In this document: in pieces, positions 11,052-21,570 of the stretch
Position numbering within the stretch: the first letter of the stretch is position 1
Layout of the letters: each line of letters starts with the position of its first letter
Assembly: GCA_022813625.1 (NCBI GenBank)
Contig: JAKLMB010000003.1
Location: 1,426,001 to 1,490,000 of the forward strand
DNA from: Aaosphaeria pasadenensis
Lineage: Eukaryota > Ascomycota > Dothideomycetes > Pleosporales
DNA: 64,000 nt
Direction of reading: 5' to 3'
Made by a program: the position numbers and the translations under genes
The notes under the pieces: model-generated
The model's database searches: none
Told to the model about the DNA's origin: nothing
The model's input: only the letters and a program-made list of their open reading frames with translations

Positions 11052-11911
11052 ATGACTTCAAAGCTCATTGCCATTGTTGCTGGTGTGGGACCCGGTACCG
11101 GGGCATCCATTGCTCGCAAGTTCGCTGCTACATATCCTGTCGTCTTGCTTGCGAGGAAGCCTGAGAGTTATGAGTCTCTTGCGAACGAGATTAACCAGAG
11201 CGGAGGCAAAGCTATCGGTGTGAGCGCTGATGTTGCAGATTCCGCCAGTGTGAAGAACGCCGTCGAGGTGATCAAGAAGGAATTTGGGGCCGATGTTGGT
11301 GCAGCAGTACGTTCAATGCAATTTATGATCATAGTCTCGCAATACCAGCTTGATGCTAATATCATTGCAAGGCTGCCATTTACAATGCAAGTGGAGGCTT
11401 TCTCCGGAAACCCTTCCTCGAGATCCCAGAAGAAGTGTTTTCGACGTCACTAGACACCAGTGCGAAAGGAGGCTTCAACTTCTCTCAAGCAACACTACCA
11501 CTATTGCTGAAAGGTGTTGAGGAAAAATCCCAACACCCTCCTTCTCTGATCTTCACGGGTGCAACTGCTTCGGTCAAGAGCAATGCCCAAATGGCATCTT
11601 TTGCAACCGGAAAATGGGCCCTGCGCGCACTCAGTCAATCCTTGGCAAGGGAGTTCGGCCCACAGGGAGTCCACGTCGCTCACGCAATCATTGATGGAGT
11701 TATCGATATCCCTCGAACGAAGGAGTGGTTGAAAGATCTTGGGCCTGAGTACAAATTATCTCCTGATGGGGTAAGTCAAATTGACCCAATTCATTCATAC
11801 GCCGTTGACACATTTTGCCAGATCGCCAATGATTATTGGTGGCTCCATACACAGCCCGTCACAAACTTCACTTGGGAGATCGATTTGAGACCAGCAGTCG
11901 AAAAATGGTAA
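11052..11911 (+). CDS. SDR_c10-type short-chain dehydrogenase-like protein with Phe in place of the catalytic Tyr
   Basis: Three exons, 11052-11306, 11372-11770 and 11822-11911, 247 aa. The Rossmann start has the altered glycine motif AGVGPGTGASIA (residues 10-21); NASGG (90-94) follows the beta-4 strand. Where classical SDRs have YxxxK, the sequence reads F162-A-T-G-K166, and then LRALSQSLAREFGPQGVHVA. Family knowledge: the SDR_c10 subgroup is described with an atypical glycine motif and Phe for the active-site Tyr, so it may bind NAD(P) without ordinary dehydrogenase chemistry. The ending IANDYWWLHTQ..LRPAVEKW also fits that subgroup. The second intron is 51 nt and free of stops in frame, so read-through would insert 17 residues; the homologous pattern favours splicing. 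Substrate unknown. Confidence 0.88.
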
Positions 11912-12290
11912 TTTACTTGCACGTGTTGTGATCAGCGGAACATAGAATCTGCTCCCTGGCGACGAGATGTCGGCTGCAGGTATCGCCATATCTGGCTTTC
12001 CCACAGAAGCGGGCACATATGTAGTACAGCACGATCTTATTACGACCAATAATGAACACGTTGAACTCAAGGAAATTTGGCCATGTGGCCAGCAAGAAGA
12101 TGCCTCTGATCATTCCTATCTCTCGGTTCCGGTAGTGCATTCTTGTGATCCCCGGTTGACGTCGTCACAAGAATATTGGCGTTACCGGCGCCCAGCTCCT
12201 TGCATTGCCATTTCAATATAGGGCCGTACTTGATCATATCTGCATCTTTTTGACCTTGCCCAGAATTCGGCAGGACAAATTTGACACAAC
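11912..12290. other. Intergenic, SDR / secreted-protein gene
   Basis: The 379 nt include the SDR 3' UTR and the promoter of the secreted-protein gene. Nothing further seen. Confidence 0.5.
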
Positions 12291-12905
12291 ATGAAGGTCT
12301 ATACAGTGCTCGCACTGTTGCTCCCGCTCAGCACCGCATCGCCATTACATCTTTCCGAGCGACACCAACGCTCCCAACTGGATGTACACGACCGCCACTC
12401 TCAACAGTCCGAACCGATCAATCCCCAACAACCTTGGCGAAGATGTCCATATAACCTCCCACCGAACTGCCAAAGATGCCCTCTGGACTGGCGCTGCACC
12501 GCATCACCAGACATCCAATCCAAGCATGACTCCGGAAACGCCTTCTGGCCATTCTTGGACTTGCCGCCAGGTTTCGAAAATAAGCCGGGTTCAAGGCCTG
12601 CCAATCGCCCGTGGCCGAAAACTTGGGCTTACGATCCTTCTGAACCTGCAGCTTTGACGGGCCCTCAGCTTGCCGACTTCGATGGCGGAGAGTCGCCAAC
12701 GGATGTGCATCTCGATAAACCTGATGTCCCGGAAGGCCAAAACAACGAGAAGCCACAGAATGATGCGGCGGGACAGCAAGAGGTTGGAGTGAAGCAACCG
12801 GCGACTGGTGCAATAAACATGCCAGGCGCTGTCATCGATGAAAGATTAGCCTCAGACTATGTCGCTGGAGTCGCTGATCCCGAAGCTGTTGGAGAGGAGT
12901 TTTGA
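12291..12905 (+). CDS. Small secreted protein with four clustered cysteines, function unknown
   Basis: An uninterrupted 204-codon frame from ATG 12291 to TGA 12903-12905. Residues 1-17 are a clear signal peptide (MKVYTVLALLLPLSTAS, hydrophobic core, small residues before the likely cut). The mature part is Pro/Gln/Asp/Glu-rich and probably mostly disordered. Its only four cysteines sit in 18 residues (C52, C60, C63, C69; motif CPYNLPPNCQRCPLDWRC), enough for two disulfides. No enzyme domain is recognised. No membrane helix follows the signal. It could be an effector-like or cell-wall associated protein, but sequence alone does not decide; absence of a second coding exon is likely, because the frame ends cleanly after an acidic tail. 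Confidence 0.75.
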   Translation: MKVYTVLALLLPLSTASPLHLSERHQRSQLDVHDRHSQQSEPINPQQPWRRCPYNLPPNCQRCPLDWRCTASPDIQSKHDSGNAFWPFLDLPPGFENKPGSRPANRPWPKTWAYDPSEPAALTGPQLADFDGGESPTDVHLDKPDVPEGQNNEKPQNDAAGQQEVGVKQPATGAINMPGAVIDERLASDYVAGVADPEAVGEEF

Positions 12906-13631
12906 TATTGTGACTCGCGGCGTTTTCATTAACATATGTTGGGGGGCAAATGGTTCAATTACATGTCAAGGCGGAAACTAATGTTAATGAAATGGAAGTA
13001 ATGCCATAGTCTTCATGATACGAGATGGTCCTATTCTATACAATGAAATCTATTATTGCCTCACAGGCGTTGACGACACAGGCATTTCTGATCTCGATCA
13101 CATATATGTACATCTTAGGGCGGGGTTCGAGCGAAACCAACATGTACTACGAAGACTGATACTATAGCGGGCACGTGTCCACCGTAACGGAATCTGTTGA
13201 CAGGAAGTAATTGTACCTTTTGAGATATCACCTTACTTTCCGATGTCACGATCATCAGCTTTGTACCGCAGGTTCTCTGATGGCCTATAGTGATCTTAGC
13301 GCTTGGAACTCCTTTTTTACCATGTACATACATCGTAACAAGTGACAGCAAAACGTGGAACATCGTAGACTCTTCTGCTTAAGATGATGCTCGAGAATAC
13401 ATTCGAAAGGGTAAAGGCATGACGCCGAAGAGAAGTTAAAGAATCAGGAGAAAAACCTAACCCAAGCTAATAAATCACCACGACAAACCGCGACACACCA
13501 AGCCGCCCCCGACTGAAGCTTTCTCTGGCTCACGCTTTATGTCCCCGTCTACATCGGAAACGTTGTAAGTCGCGAGCCGGATGTGTTTTCCTTGTTCTTC
13601 TGATGGCCAAAGCCCAACATGTATCTGATGA
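12906..13631. other. Convergent intergenic, secreted protein / CKB
   Basis: The 726 nt hold the two 3' UTRs. Weak open frames only; no gene called. Confidence 0.5.
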
Positions 13632-14735
13632 TTACCCTGGGCCCGCTACGCCCACGCCGTTTGTATCCATCGGGCTACCACCGCCATTTCCACCGTTTGT
13701 TCGTTTCCTCCTTGCAACCGCCTTCTTTCTCTTATCAACAGGTACACCTTTGCTGCCTTGCACATCAACCATGTTCATGTCATCTTCATCGGGCCGATTT
13801 CCTTCGTCGGCATTCTCCTCCCAGTATATTCTTGTTTCATCAAGCTCTGTAATATCTGTAGGCCGCATCCTAAGCCACTTCATCCTTGGGCCTGACCGTG
13901 CCCTTTCACTGACACGGAAACCGTATATACGTGGTTCATAGATATAACCTGGGCCGATGCCAGGTGCGAGGTTGTGTGGGGCGACGCCATTTATGGACGT
14001 GATGTTGGGAGGGGTTGTGTTGTTGCGAGATTTGGCTTCTTGGTTGGCGGCTTGGATGGCAAGCAGAGCATCGGCAGCTCCCGCGGAAGAGTTACGGGCT
14101 CCACCGATATCGAGCTCCGTGAAGGTCATGAAAAAGAGCGACCCAAAGGTTGTGCCAAAAAACGCTCCGTCCACCGTCTGAAAACGCGAGTTGGGGGGTG
14201 TATAGACGTCGAGGCATGATGGACAGAAAAGTTTGACGGTTTCATGTCCAGGACTGTCATTCAATCCTACCGGCAGGACTTTGCAGGAGTTGCAATAGAC
14301 TCGCGGACAAGTTCCGAAATGTTGCAGCTCGTACTTCTCTGCCATCTGTTGAATACCGGGCCGTGAAGTAATGTAGCGTTGGTGGATAAGGCCGTACAGA
14401 AGCTCCGCAGAACTCTCGATCACGCTGAGATCTGACGACATCCGCAGGTGTCTCCTGTCGTTTGCTCGCCTGTAGCCTGCTGGACGATCATCACCTAGAA
14501 TCTCGTCATCTTCTTCATCTTCCTCCTCTTCGTCTTCTTCGTCCTCGTCGTCTTCCGGATCCACATCGAGGATCATCTCTAGGGCTTCTTTGTACATGGG
14601 TACTTGCGATTGCAGACCAGTAAGGTTGAAGTCGTCCTCAATAAAATCCTCGGAAACCTCAGCGAAGTACTCATGGCCTAGTAGGCCACAGAATGAGGCT
14701 ATCCATGACTCTGTGACTTGCGATGAGGAAGACAT
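13632..14735 (-). CDS. ckb1: Casein kinase II regulatory (beta) subunit
   Basis: Single exon, 367 aa, ATG at 14735. It begins with the CK2-beta signature WIASFCGLLGHEYFAEVSED, followed by FIEDDFNLTGL. Near residue 60 there is an almost pure Asp/Glu insert of ~25 residues. The zinc-binding dimerisation core is intact: CPRVYCNSC and later FCPSCLDVY, giving CX4-CX2C and CX2C ligands, followed by DGAFFGTTF. The C-terminal ~130 residues (Asn/Ala/Gly-rich, then basic RKKAVARRKR) are longer than in animals. Family knowledge: two beta subunits assemble the CK2 tetramer and choose substrates in nucleus and cytosol. Assignment to CKB1 rather than CKB2 is inferred from the large acidic insert. Confidence 0.96.
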   Translation of the reverse strand: MSSSSQVTESWIASFCGLLGHEYFAEVSEDFIEDDFNLTGLQSQVPMYKEALEMILDVDPEDDEDEEDEEEEDEEDDEILGDDRPAGYRRANDRRHLRMSSDLSVIESSAELLYGLIHQRYITSRPGIQQMAEKYELQHFGTCPRVYCNSCKVLPVGLNDSPGHETVKLFCPSCLDVYTPPNSRFQTVDGAFFGTTFGSLFFMTFTELDIGGARNSSAGAADALLAIQAANQEAKSRNNTTPPNITSINGVAPHNLAPGIGPGYIYEPRIYGFRVSERARSGPRMKWLRMRPTDITELDETRIYWEENADEGNRPDEDDMNMVDVQGSKGVPVDKRKKAVARRKRTNGGNGGGSPMDTNGVGVAGPG

Positions 14736-15566
14736 GGCAGTTGTAGTGTGAATGGAAAGTGGTTAGATCAGCCAGCGCGGCCTGGGCTGCTCCGCGCGAG
14801 CCAACAAGTTGTTTAGCAATTGCCAATGAAGGCGAACTGTTATCGGACGTTCGAATAAGCGGTCCGTACTAGCGACGAAGTTCAATTGTTGTTAAGAGCG
14901 GCGCGGGGTCGAAATTTGGTTGTGGGGGAGGGGAACGAGAAGGTTCGCGCGGGTAACGTTTTATAGAAGGCTGCTGGAATCGGCGCAAATCTATAGCGTG
15001 AGGAGCCTAATTAGAGCTTTAGTATTGCAAACACTCTCATCTCGTGCTCGCGATGTTGTTACAGTTCGCGGGTATGCTGTGGTACCTCGTGATAGAATGG
15101 CTAAGGAAAGTGCGGAGAAAGGTGACCCGGAAGAGGGGGGATGAAAGACGTAGGAGAGGACGAGTCCTAAGTGGTAGATTGTAGACTTCTTCGTGGCACT
15201 TGCTCAGGATGGCAACTTGTCACATTCATGTTTTGGTGTACGTCGGATATGCTCTGTCAGAGATGAGGTGCGCAACAGGCTTGGCATTTCCAGCCCCGCC
15301 TCACAATAATGGCACGTGATTAGATACATCACCTTGGTCAGATATTACCGCCATAGATAAAAGAATTTGTGAATAGAGGTATGAGTATCATAGATATTAG
15401 GCTCTAATTACAGTGTATGTTCAAGGTCAGAAACTACTATAGTCTAGTATCTCTTCTCCTCTTCAATACGCACTTGTACTCACTTCTCTTGCAAACAGTA
15501 TTTAAGAGCCCAAAATGTAATGGAAAGAACACAAAGAGGTTTGCATTTCATTCAAGCGCTCCACTC
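14736..15566. other. Intergenic, CKB promoter side and 3' flank of the Zn2Cys6 gene
   Basis: These 831 nt lie upstream of CKB and downstream of the Zn2Cys6 gene (tandem, both minus). The stretch from about 15300 to 15500 is A+T-leaning. No gene seen. Confidence 0.5.
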
Positions 15567-17998
15567 TCAGAACAGATCTCTCATAATCCTTGCTAACTCA
15601 TCTTCGTGCCCAAAACTCGTCGCGAACTCTCCACTTGCCATCTCAGCAGAGCTTAAACTAAACCCATTCTGTAGGACATTTGTATATCCGCCTGCAGCTT
15701 CGAACAAAGTTGTGAGATCCGATACCATTCCGTGGGGTGTATCCAAGTGTCCATTCCTGCCATTTGAGAAGACAGCCATCTCATCAACTTGATGACCAGC
15801 AAGGCCTGCCATAGCCACTGCGGCAGAGGAGTGCGCATCCGCTGTGTCCGCATTTGACACATTAAGACCCAGCCTGGGACCAATTTCCTTAAGCATCTTA
15901 ATTGTTTTCCAAAGACGTTTTGAAACATATGAATTCGACGAGAAGCCTCGCACGAGGTCTAAGGCCATGTAGAATTCGTCCCGGCACTGTGCGCTGAATT
16001 CAGCTGGTGCATGTGCAACAGCGAGAAACAGTACAGCAAGAGCAGATATGAGGAAGTAGTTGAACATGGTTTGTTGGGCCTTATAAATATCCGAGACCTG
16101 ATTAATGTAGGTCAGAATTCGGATAGTATCTTTGGCGACCTTAACAACAGTATGTGCGAACTCGAGATTTTCCATGATGCTTGTCGCCGTGTGCAAGACA
16201 GGACGATATATCAGAATTCGCATCTGATTTGCTCGTAGATAGAGTGCAACTTGCAGCCGATGAAGACCTCGCGATGCAGCTTCCGGGGCGCGTCCACTTT
16301 CTGGATGGACAAACTTCAAGGATTCTGGAATTGACCGATGCCAATTCAAGATTTGAAAATCAAGAAAGCTGATATCTTCCTTGTTGATGTTGTATTGAGA
16401 AGCATCGGCATTGGCGATGGACCGCCACACTTTAGATCCTATCACACTGTATGATATCATCGCATTGAGATACGGTAAAGAGTCATCCTGCAGATATGTT
16501 AACACTGTTAATCATCAATAACGGCACAAGGGTCTCTTCTTACTGGTTTTGGGAGGTTAGGGTCAATATCTGCGTCCTGTAAAGCAAATGGCATGCCTGT
16601 GCCAAAACTCCATCTTCTGTCGAGGACGTAAACAGACCAAAAAGTTCGAATTGCCGTAGCCTGCTCCTCAGGATCCGAAAATGTTGTGCCACTATATGTC
16701 TCGCGCCTGTGTAACCCGAGTTCAATACACTGGCGGGCAGCCAAGCCTATGATGCGCCACGCGAGCGCTTCATCATCCCGATGGAAATGGTACATTCCCT
16801 GCACTCACTATTAGAGAGGAACTTCGCTGTCGCTCGCAAGAAGATACTTACAGTCAATATAAGCATGTTGATTCCCTGCAAATCAACAGAACCTGAGAGG
16901 GATTTCTCGACCCTTTCATGCACATTCCAGAATAGCTTTTCTCCTAGCGGATCTTTTCCGCCGCCCTCGAGGACCAGAGAGATTGCTAGAATCAGCTTCA
17001 AAATACTTGTACGATCGTCCATAATTGCGTCATGGCCCGGACGTGAACCTTGCATAAGTCCGGACCGTGATGCCGCTTCGACAAAGGAGAACAACAGGTC
17101 GGCATAACGAAGCATCTTCTCAATATCCATAAAGGGATACATCATACCCATTTCTTCCTGCCACACTTGGATCAATCGAACAGCCTCCGATTTTGTAAGA
17201 GACCAGATGGGATCCTTATCTATGTGGAGGCTCCCCTTAGACAATGCAGCATTTGACTGCGGCGGAGAACCCATCGGAGTGACGTCTTGGGTAACGACAC
17301 CTTCGTCTTCAACATCCTCAGCCCCAGTTATACCCATTGTCTTCAAGCTAGATTTGGCTACTCCCAAGTTGAATGCGCTCGACGTGGGCCCATGGAACCG
17401 TGGATGTTTACTGAAAGACTTGCTCCGTTGTTGAGCAGGCGATGGTGGAATCATAGGGGTATGAATTGACATCGAGCGAGCATATTCTGGATTCTGGTAT
17501 GGAGTTCCTATTGAACCCATGCTTTGTGTGTCGACTTGACTCTTCAGGGACGTAAGATTCGCAAATAATTGTTCAACTTGGTCTTGGAGGGTGGATATAT
17601 GCGCAGACATCTGCTTGAATTCACTGGGTGTTGTTAGTAATGACTAATTGGATAGGCTTTCGACGATGCGTACTCCGAGTCTTTAAAGTTGTTGCAGCAG
17701 TTGGGCGCATACAAGCACTCCAGCGAGAGATTGCCGCATCGTTGGCATGGAGTCTGCCCGTTGCATTTGATTTTTCGCCTCTTGCACTCATTGCTATACA
17801 TCCATATCAGCCAACAGATCCTTTGCTTCTCATTCAGTGTCGCGTGTACCATGCAATGGATATGTAGCGATTGCGCTTCGCGCGTGCTTGCGGAGCACTC
17901 TCTTCGCTTTTGCGCTTCTGCGACGCGCCCGGATCGTTCGGAGGGCTCATGGTGTCGCTGCCATTCCTAGTGGTAGATGTGGGCGACATGTTGACCAT
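15567..17998 (-). CDS. Zn2Cys6 transcription factor with fungal-specific regulatory domain
   Basis: Five exons: 17998-17850, 17793-17674, 17623-16852, 16798-16544, 16487-15567; 738 aa with the start chosen here. The binuclear cluster is C50-X2-C53-X6-C60-X5-C66-X2-C69-X6-C76, split by intron 1 inside the first cysteine codon. A coiled-coil dimerisation segment follows (FKQMSAHISTLQDQVEQL). The middle-homology (fungal_trans) region spans ~230-480, including IIGLAARQCIELGLHRRE and FWSVYVLDRRWSFGTGMPFA. The N-terminus before the cluster is Ser/Pro-rich with a basic patch (RAKRNRYISIAC). ATG 17998 was preferred to the in-frame ATG at 18079 because the extra 27 residues look unlike coding sequence; this is uncertain. 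Target genes unknown; the monooxygenase gene lies just upstream on the same strand. Confidence 0.92.
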
Positions 17999-18366
17999 CC
18001 ACCTCGAGTGCGACAACCCGTTCGGCAGCTCAGGAAGCTGTTGGCAGGACAAGTCGGAGTTGTAGACTCGGAGAAGCATGCACGGGCCAGGTTAGAGAAC
18101 AGAGCTAGGGTTAGATCGCCTGCGGGGAAAGTGGGTGAGTGTGGGAACTCCCTTGTCTCGTCGTAATAAGCCGAGCTGTGACATGCTTGATTGGCACGAT
18201 TGGGTCGGATGCTGTGAACTGCTTGATTATCACAGTTAGATCCGACGCTGTGCCTTCGAGACTTATCATCATTGCCAGTCATCATTTCACATTGACCAAA
18301 AGGCCGAGTTCCATCAGCGTTTCATCGGTATTACTCTCTACGACTATTTAGGTACATTTGATAACT
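17999..18366. other. Intergenic, Zn2Cys6 promoter / monooxygenase 3' flank
   Basis: The 368 nt contain a near-repeat of about 18 nt around 18190-18250 (variants of ttgggtcggatgctgtg and gttagatccgacgctgtg). No gene seen. Confidence 0.45.
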
Positions 18367-20356
18367 TCATCCTGAAAAGACCTGCTTCATAATGAAAGCC
18401 CTCAATAGGGCAGCCTCACGCAAAGAGTATTGCAAAACCGTCCCCGCAAAGTCCTTGACATCTCTCAAAGTCAGGCCACTCTTATAAAATCTGTAAGCAC
18501 CGATAAAGGCTAAGACAAACGCAAGAGTCGTACGGATTCGACGGCTGCGCTTGACCAATAAGCCCTTCTTCGTATACTCAATGTTCCAATCTTTCCACGT
18601 TGGGAAGGTACATTTACGCCAAAAGTCAATTTGCGAGTAGCTATATGTTTGGTTAGTTGATGTCAGTTTGTGAAGGTGTGTGCAAATTACGTACGGATAG
18701 ACTGTCGAATTCCAGCCGTTCTCGGTTGTATACCAGCTGGTGCAGCCACCACTTTGCCATACGGTCTTCTTGAGACTTGCTTGCAAATCGGTAGTGAACG
18801 CAACTTCGGCTTCATGCTTAACATCTACACTAGTTGCTTCGCCATTTAGAAGCAACTTGATAAAGTTAAGAGAATGATTAACCATGTTCTCGGACGCCAT
18901 GACGACAGAGGAGTGTCCAGTGGCAGTGTTCGGGCCGAAGATCATGAAGAAGTTTGGAAAGCCATCCATAGCTGTGCCGAGATATGCTTGTGGTCCGCCT
19001 CTCTCATCCATCGTCTCGACAAGATCGTTGCCAGTCCGTCCTGAAACTTTCAGCGGATGCAACCACTTCGTTGTGTCAAATCCATTCGCAAGAACGATCA
19101 CGTCTGCCGGTACCTCCCGCTCAGGAGTATCGTCTTTCTCGCTTGGTGGGTATGTCCGGCCTGGACCAAGGACAACTGTGGCTTCGTTCACTTTTCGTAG
19201 GGGTTGTGTGGTGAGATCAATCTTAGAGTTGTTCAGACCCTGATACCACCTTTTATCAAATATCCGTCGCTTGCACCCTATCCCATAATTGGGTGTAAGG
19301 ATTTCATGATACTTCTCTGGAACGATCCTCTTCATACGAGCAAGCATTTGCTCCTCAACTTTCTTTCGTCCCTTCTCTGCCCTTTCTGTGTCTGGGAACA
19401 TGTTGAAGAATACTGCCTCAGCGCCGATGAAGATAAGGAAACGAAGAGTCTGTAGGAGTCCCGGGATTTTGCCTAGGCGCGGACCATTCTTCTCCCACCA
19501 CTCGTCACCTCCTGGAGCATCAGCTGCAGGTACAACCCAAGGGGGCGATCGCATCAATTGAGTGACAGATTTGGCATTGTATGGCGCATCTGGTAGTCGC
19601 GGCACCAGTTGGGCAGAACTGCAACCAGTACCAACAACAACCACGTTCTTATCTGTGAGATCGACGCTTTCGTCCCAGCGGGCAGAATGGAAGACTGGGC
19701 CCTTGAAGTTCTCGATACCTGGGATGTCATCAGGCCAGCCCTTAGGCTCGACCAGGCCACCAACACAGCTCACCACCACCTTTGCCCGGACCACTTCAGT
19801 CTCTGAATATACAGCTGATTCGCCTCGGTCTCTGACTATTTTCGCGCGGTCCTTCGAGGAGAGATCACCCATTCCTGCAATCAGTCGCCTCAGCGTGACC
19901 TCCCACATTTGTTCATCTTCAAGCCATCGACATTGCTCAACGTCGGTATTGACCTCGAACTTGTCGGTGACCTGGTATTTCTGGCAGACATCGTGATAAT
20001 ACTGCACAATCTCTCGGCCTGGAGGATGGAAGGAAGTCCATTGTGGGTTCTGGGCGAAGGAGAAGGAATAGAATACGGCAGGAACATCGCAGGCAACTCC
20101 GGGGTATCTAAAGCTTGTCAGGACTACAGACTAACAGCAGGAAATCGATTTAGGGTGTAGTTATTCACCTGTTGATCCACCATGTTCCGCCAATGCCAGC
20201 CTGACGTTCGAACACACGAAACTGATCGAACCCAAGCTGTTCCTTCAACTGGCATGCCATGGCAATTCCCGAAGCGCCAGCACCCACAATTAAGACGGGA
20301 TAGTATGTGTATGCATTGTGATCATAGCCGTTGACACGGCGAATTGTCTCCCCCAT
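18367..20356 (-). CDS. Flavin-dependent Baeyer-Villiger-type monooxygenase with C-terminal membrane segment
   Basis: Three exons, 20356-20169, 20107-18695 and 18640-18367, 624 aa. The FAD Rossmann motif is VLIVGAGASGIA (21-32), followed by GGTWWINRYPGVACDVPA across intron 1. The Baeyer-Villiger fingerprint FxGxxxHxxxW(D/P) is present as FKGPVFHSARWD (197-208), and the NADPH motif as VVVVGTGCSSAQ. A late conserved block reads FFMIFGPNTATGHSS. Residues ~571-587 (TTLAFVLAFIGAYRFY) form a hydrophobic helix flanked by arginines, so it is likely tail-anchored. Family knowledge: such enzymes insert one O2 atom next to a ketone (ester or lactone formation) or oxygenate N or S; the substrate cannot be read from sequence. 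Intron 2 is 54 nt, stop-free and in frame; the join WNSTVYP-YSQIDFW is the family-like form. Confidence 0.93.
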
Positions 20357-21570
20357 TCTGAATCAGGTATCAGATCAGAAAGGAAATGTATTTGTTCGCG
20401 AGACTAATTTGTTCAAGGTGGAACGGAGATTGATGTTGTCGGCCTTAGGGAGTATGTGCGACTGTGATGGAGCTGAGTCTAGTTGTCACGGGGGTTGTTC
20501 AAGTCGCGGGGATGCTTGAAACACAACTGCGGATACTAAGCGTCCAGCGGCGGAATGTCCGCTTCTCTTGTCAAGATGAGCAGAACTGAAAGACAAGCAG
20601 GGAATAGCGTTTGAAATGCTTAAATGGAGTGGGGTTTGATCCCTTTACTGTGTAGAGCTGGCCGTGGTGAATGTCCTGTGTAACACGGGAATATGGGGTG
20701 TGAGCGGGAAGATTGGACCCTGGAGAAGATGGAGTAGGTGTAGGGTAGGTACGAGGTAGATAGATGGAGCTTGTGAGACCATTGAATAGTGCGAGAACAA
20801 GTGCCTCGGCCCGCCTTCATTGGGAAGACGAGTCGAACGAAATGGGTACCAAATGCAGATCAGATCCACTCCAACCCCATCTTTCGTCTCTCGTACGAGC
20901 ACCTACAATGAAACCAGCTGACGCCTCATATCCGGCTTGGACTTTGTACACATAATACCCTCATTGTCCTCTTAATTCACATGCTCCGTGTATCTACCTG
21001 ATGAACTCAGCTCTGGATTTAGCATTATTAGGCGTTCGACATCTCTAGGTGTCTGTTGGCCGCATCCTACTCGTAAAGTCGCACTGATGTGCATCAGTAA
21101 TCCATATTTCTTTTGCGCCATTCGGTCGCCGACTCCGAAGCATTGTTGTTTGTAGAAGATTTGAGTTTCTGAGCAGTCCTCCTGTACGGAGGACTTTGGC
21201 AAACCACAGACACACCTTTACGAGAGTACGAGGTTACCTGCCAACGTTCAACTGAGGACATTCAGCTGAAGCCATTTGCCCAATCATACGGATCTGATTG
21301 GCTCTTCAAAAACCAAAGCCACTCGTTAATGATCACGTGATAGCGTAATTGACGGTAGAGCACGGACCATTCCCGAAGCCATTGAGATCTCCACAAACAT
21401 TGTTCATGATAAGTGCTACAACGTCATTTCCGCTTTTCTATTTGAACTCATAATCAGGACCGACGACAAATATTCATAACAAGAGAGGCTATAACTATGC
21501 TATGATGCTTCATATCTCTTGCCAGCATCCAAGATAGGGACTAGAAGAAATCTTTCTTTGATCCTGCACC
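20357..21570. promoter_or_regulatory. Divergent spacer monooxygenase / TFB4
   Basis: The 1.2 kb between head-to-head starts contain overlapping weak frames only. No repeat or RNA gene recognised. Confidence 0.5.

Noticed and set aside
15567..20356. Secondary-metabolite cluster (Zn2Cys6 regulator plus monooxygenase)
   Set aside because: No PKS, NRPS, terpene synthase, P450 or transporter is present, and housekeeping genes flank both sides.
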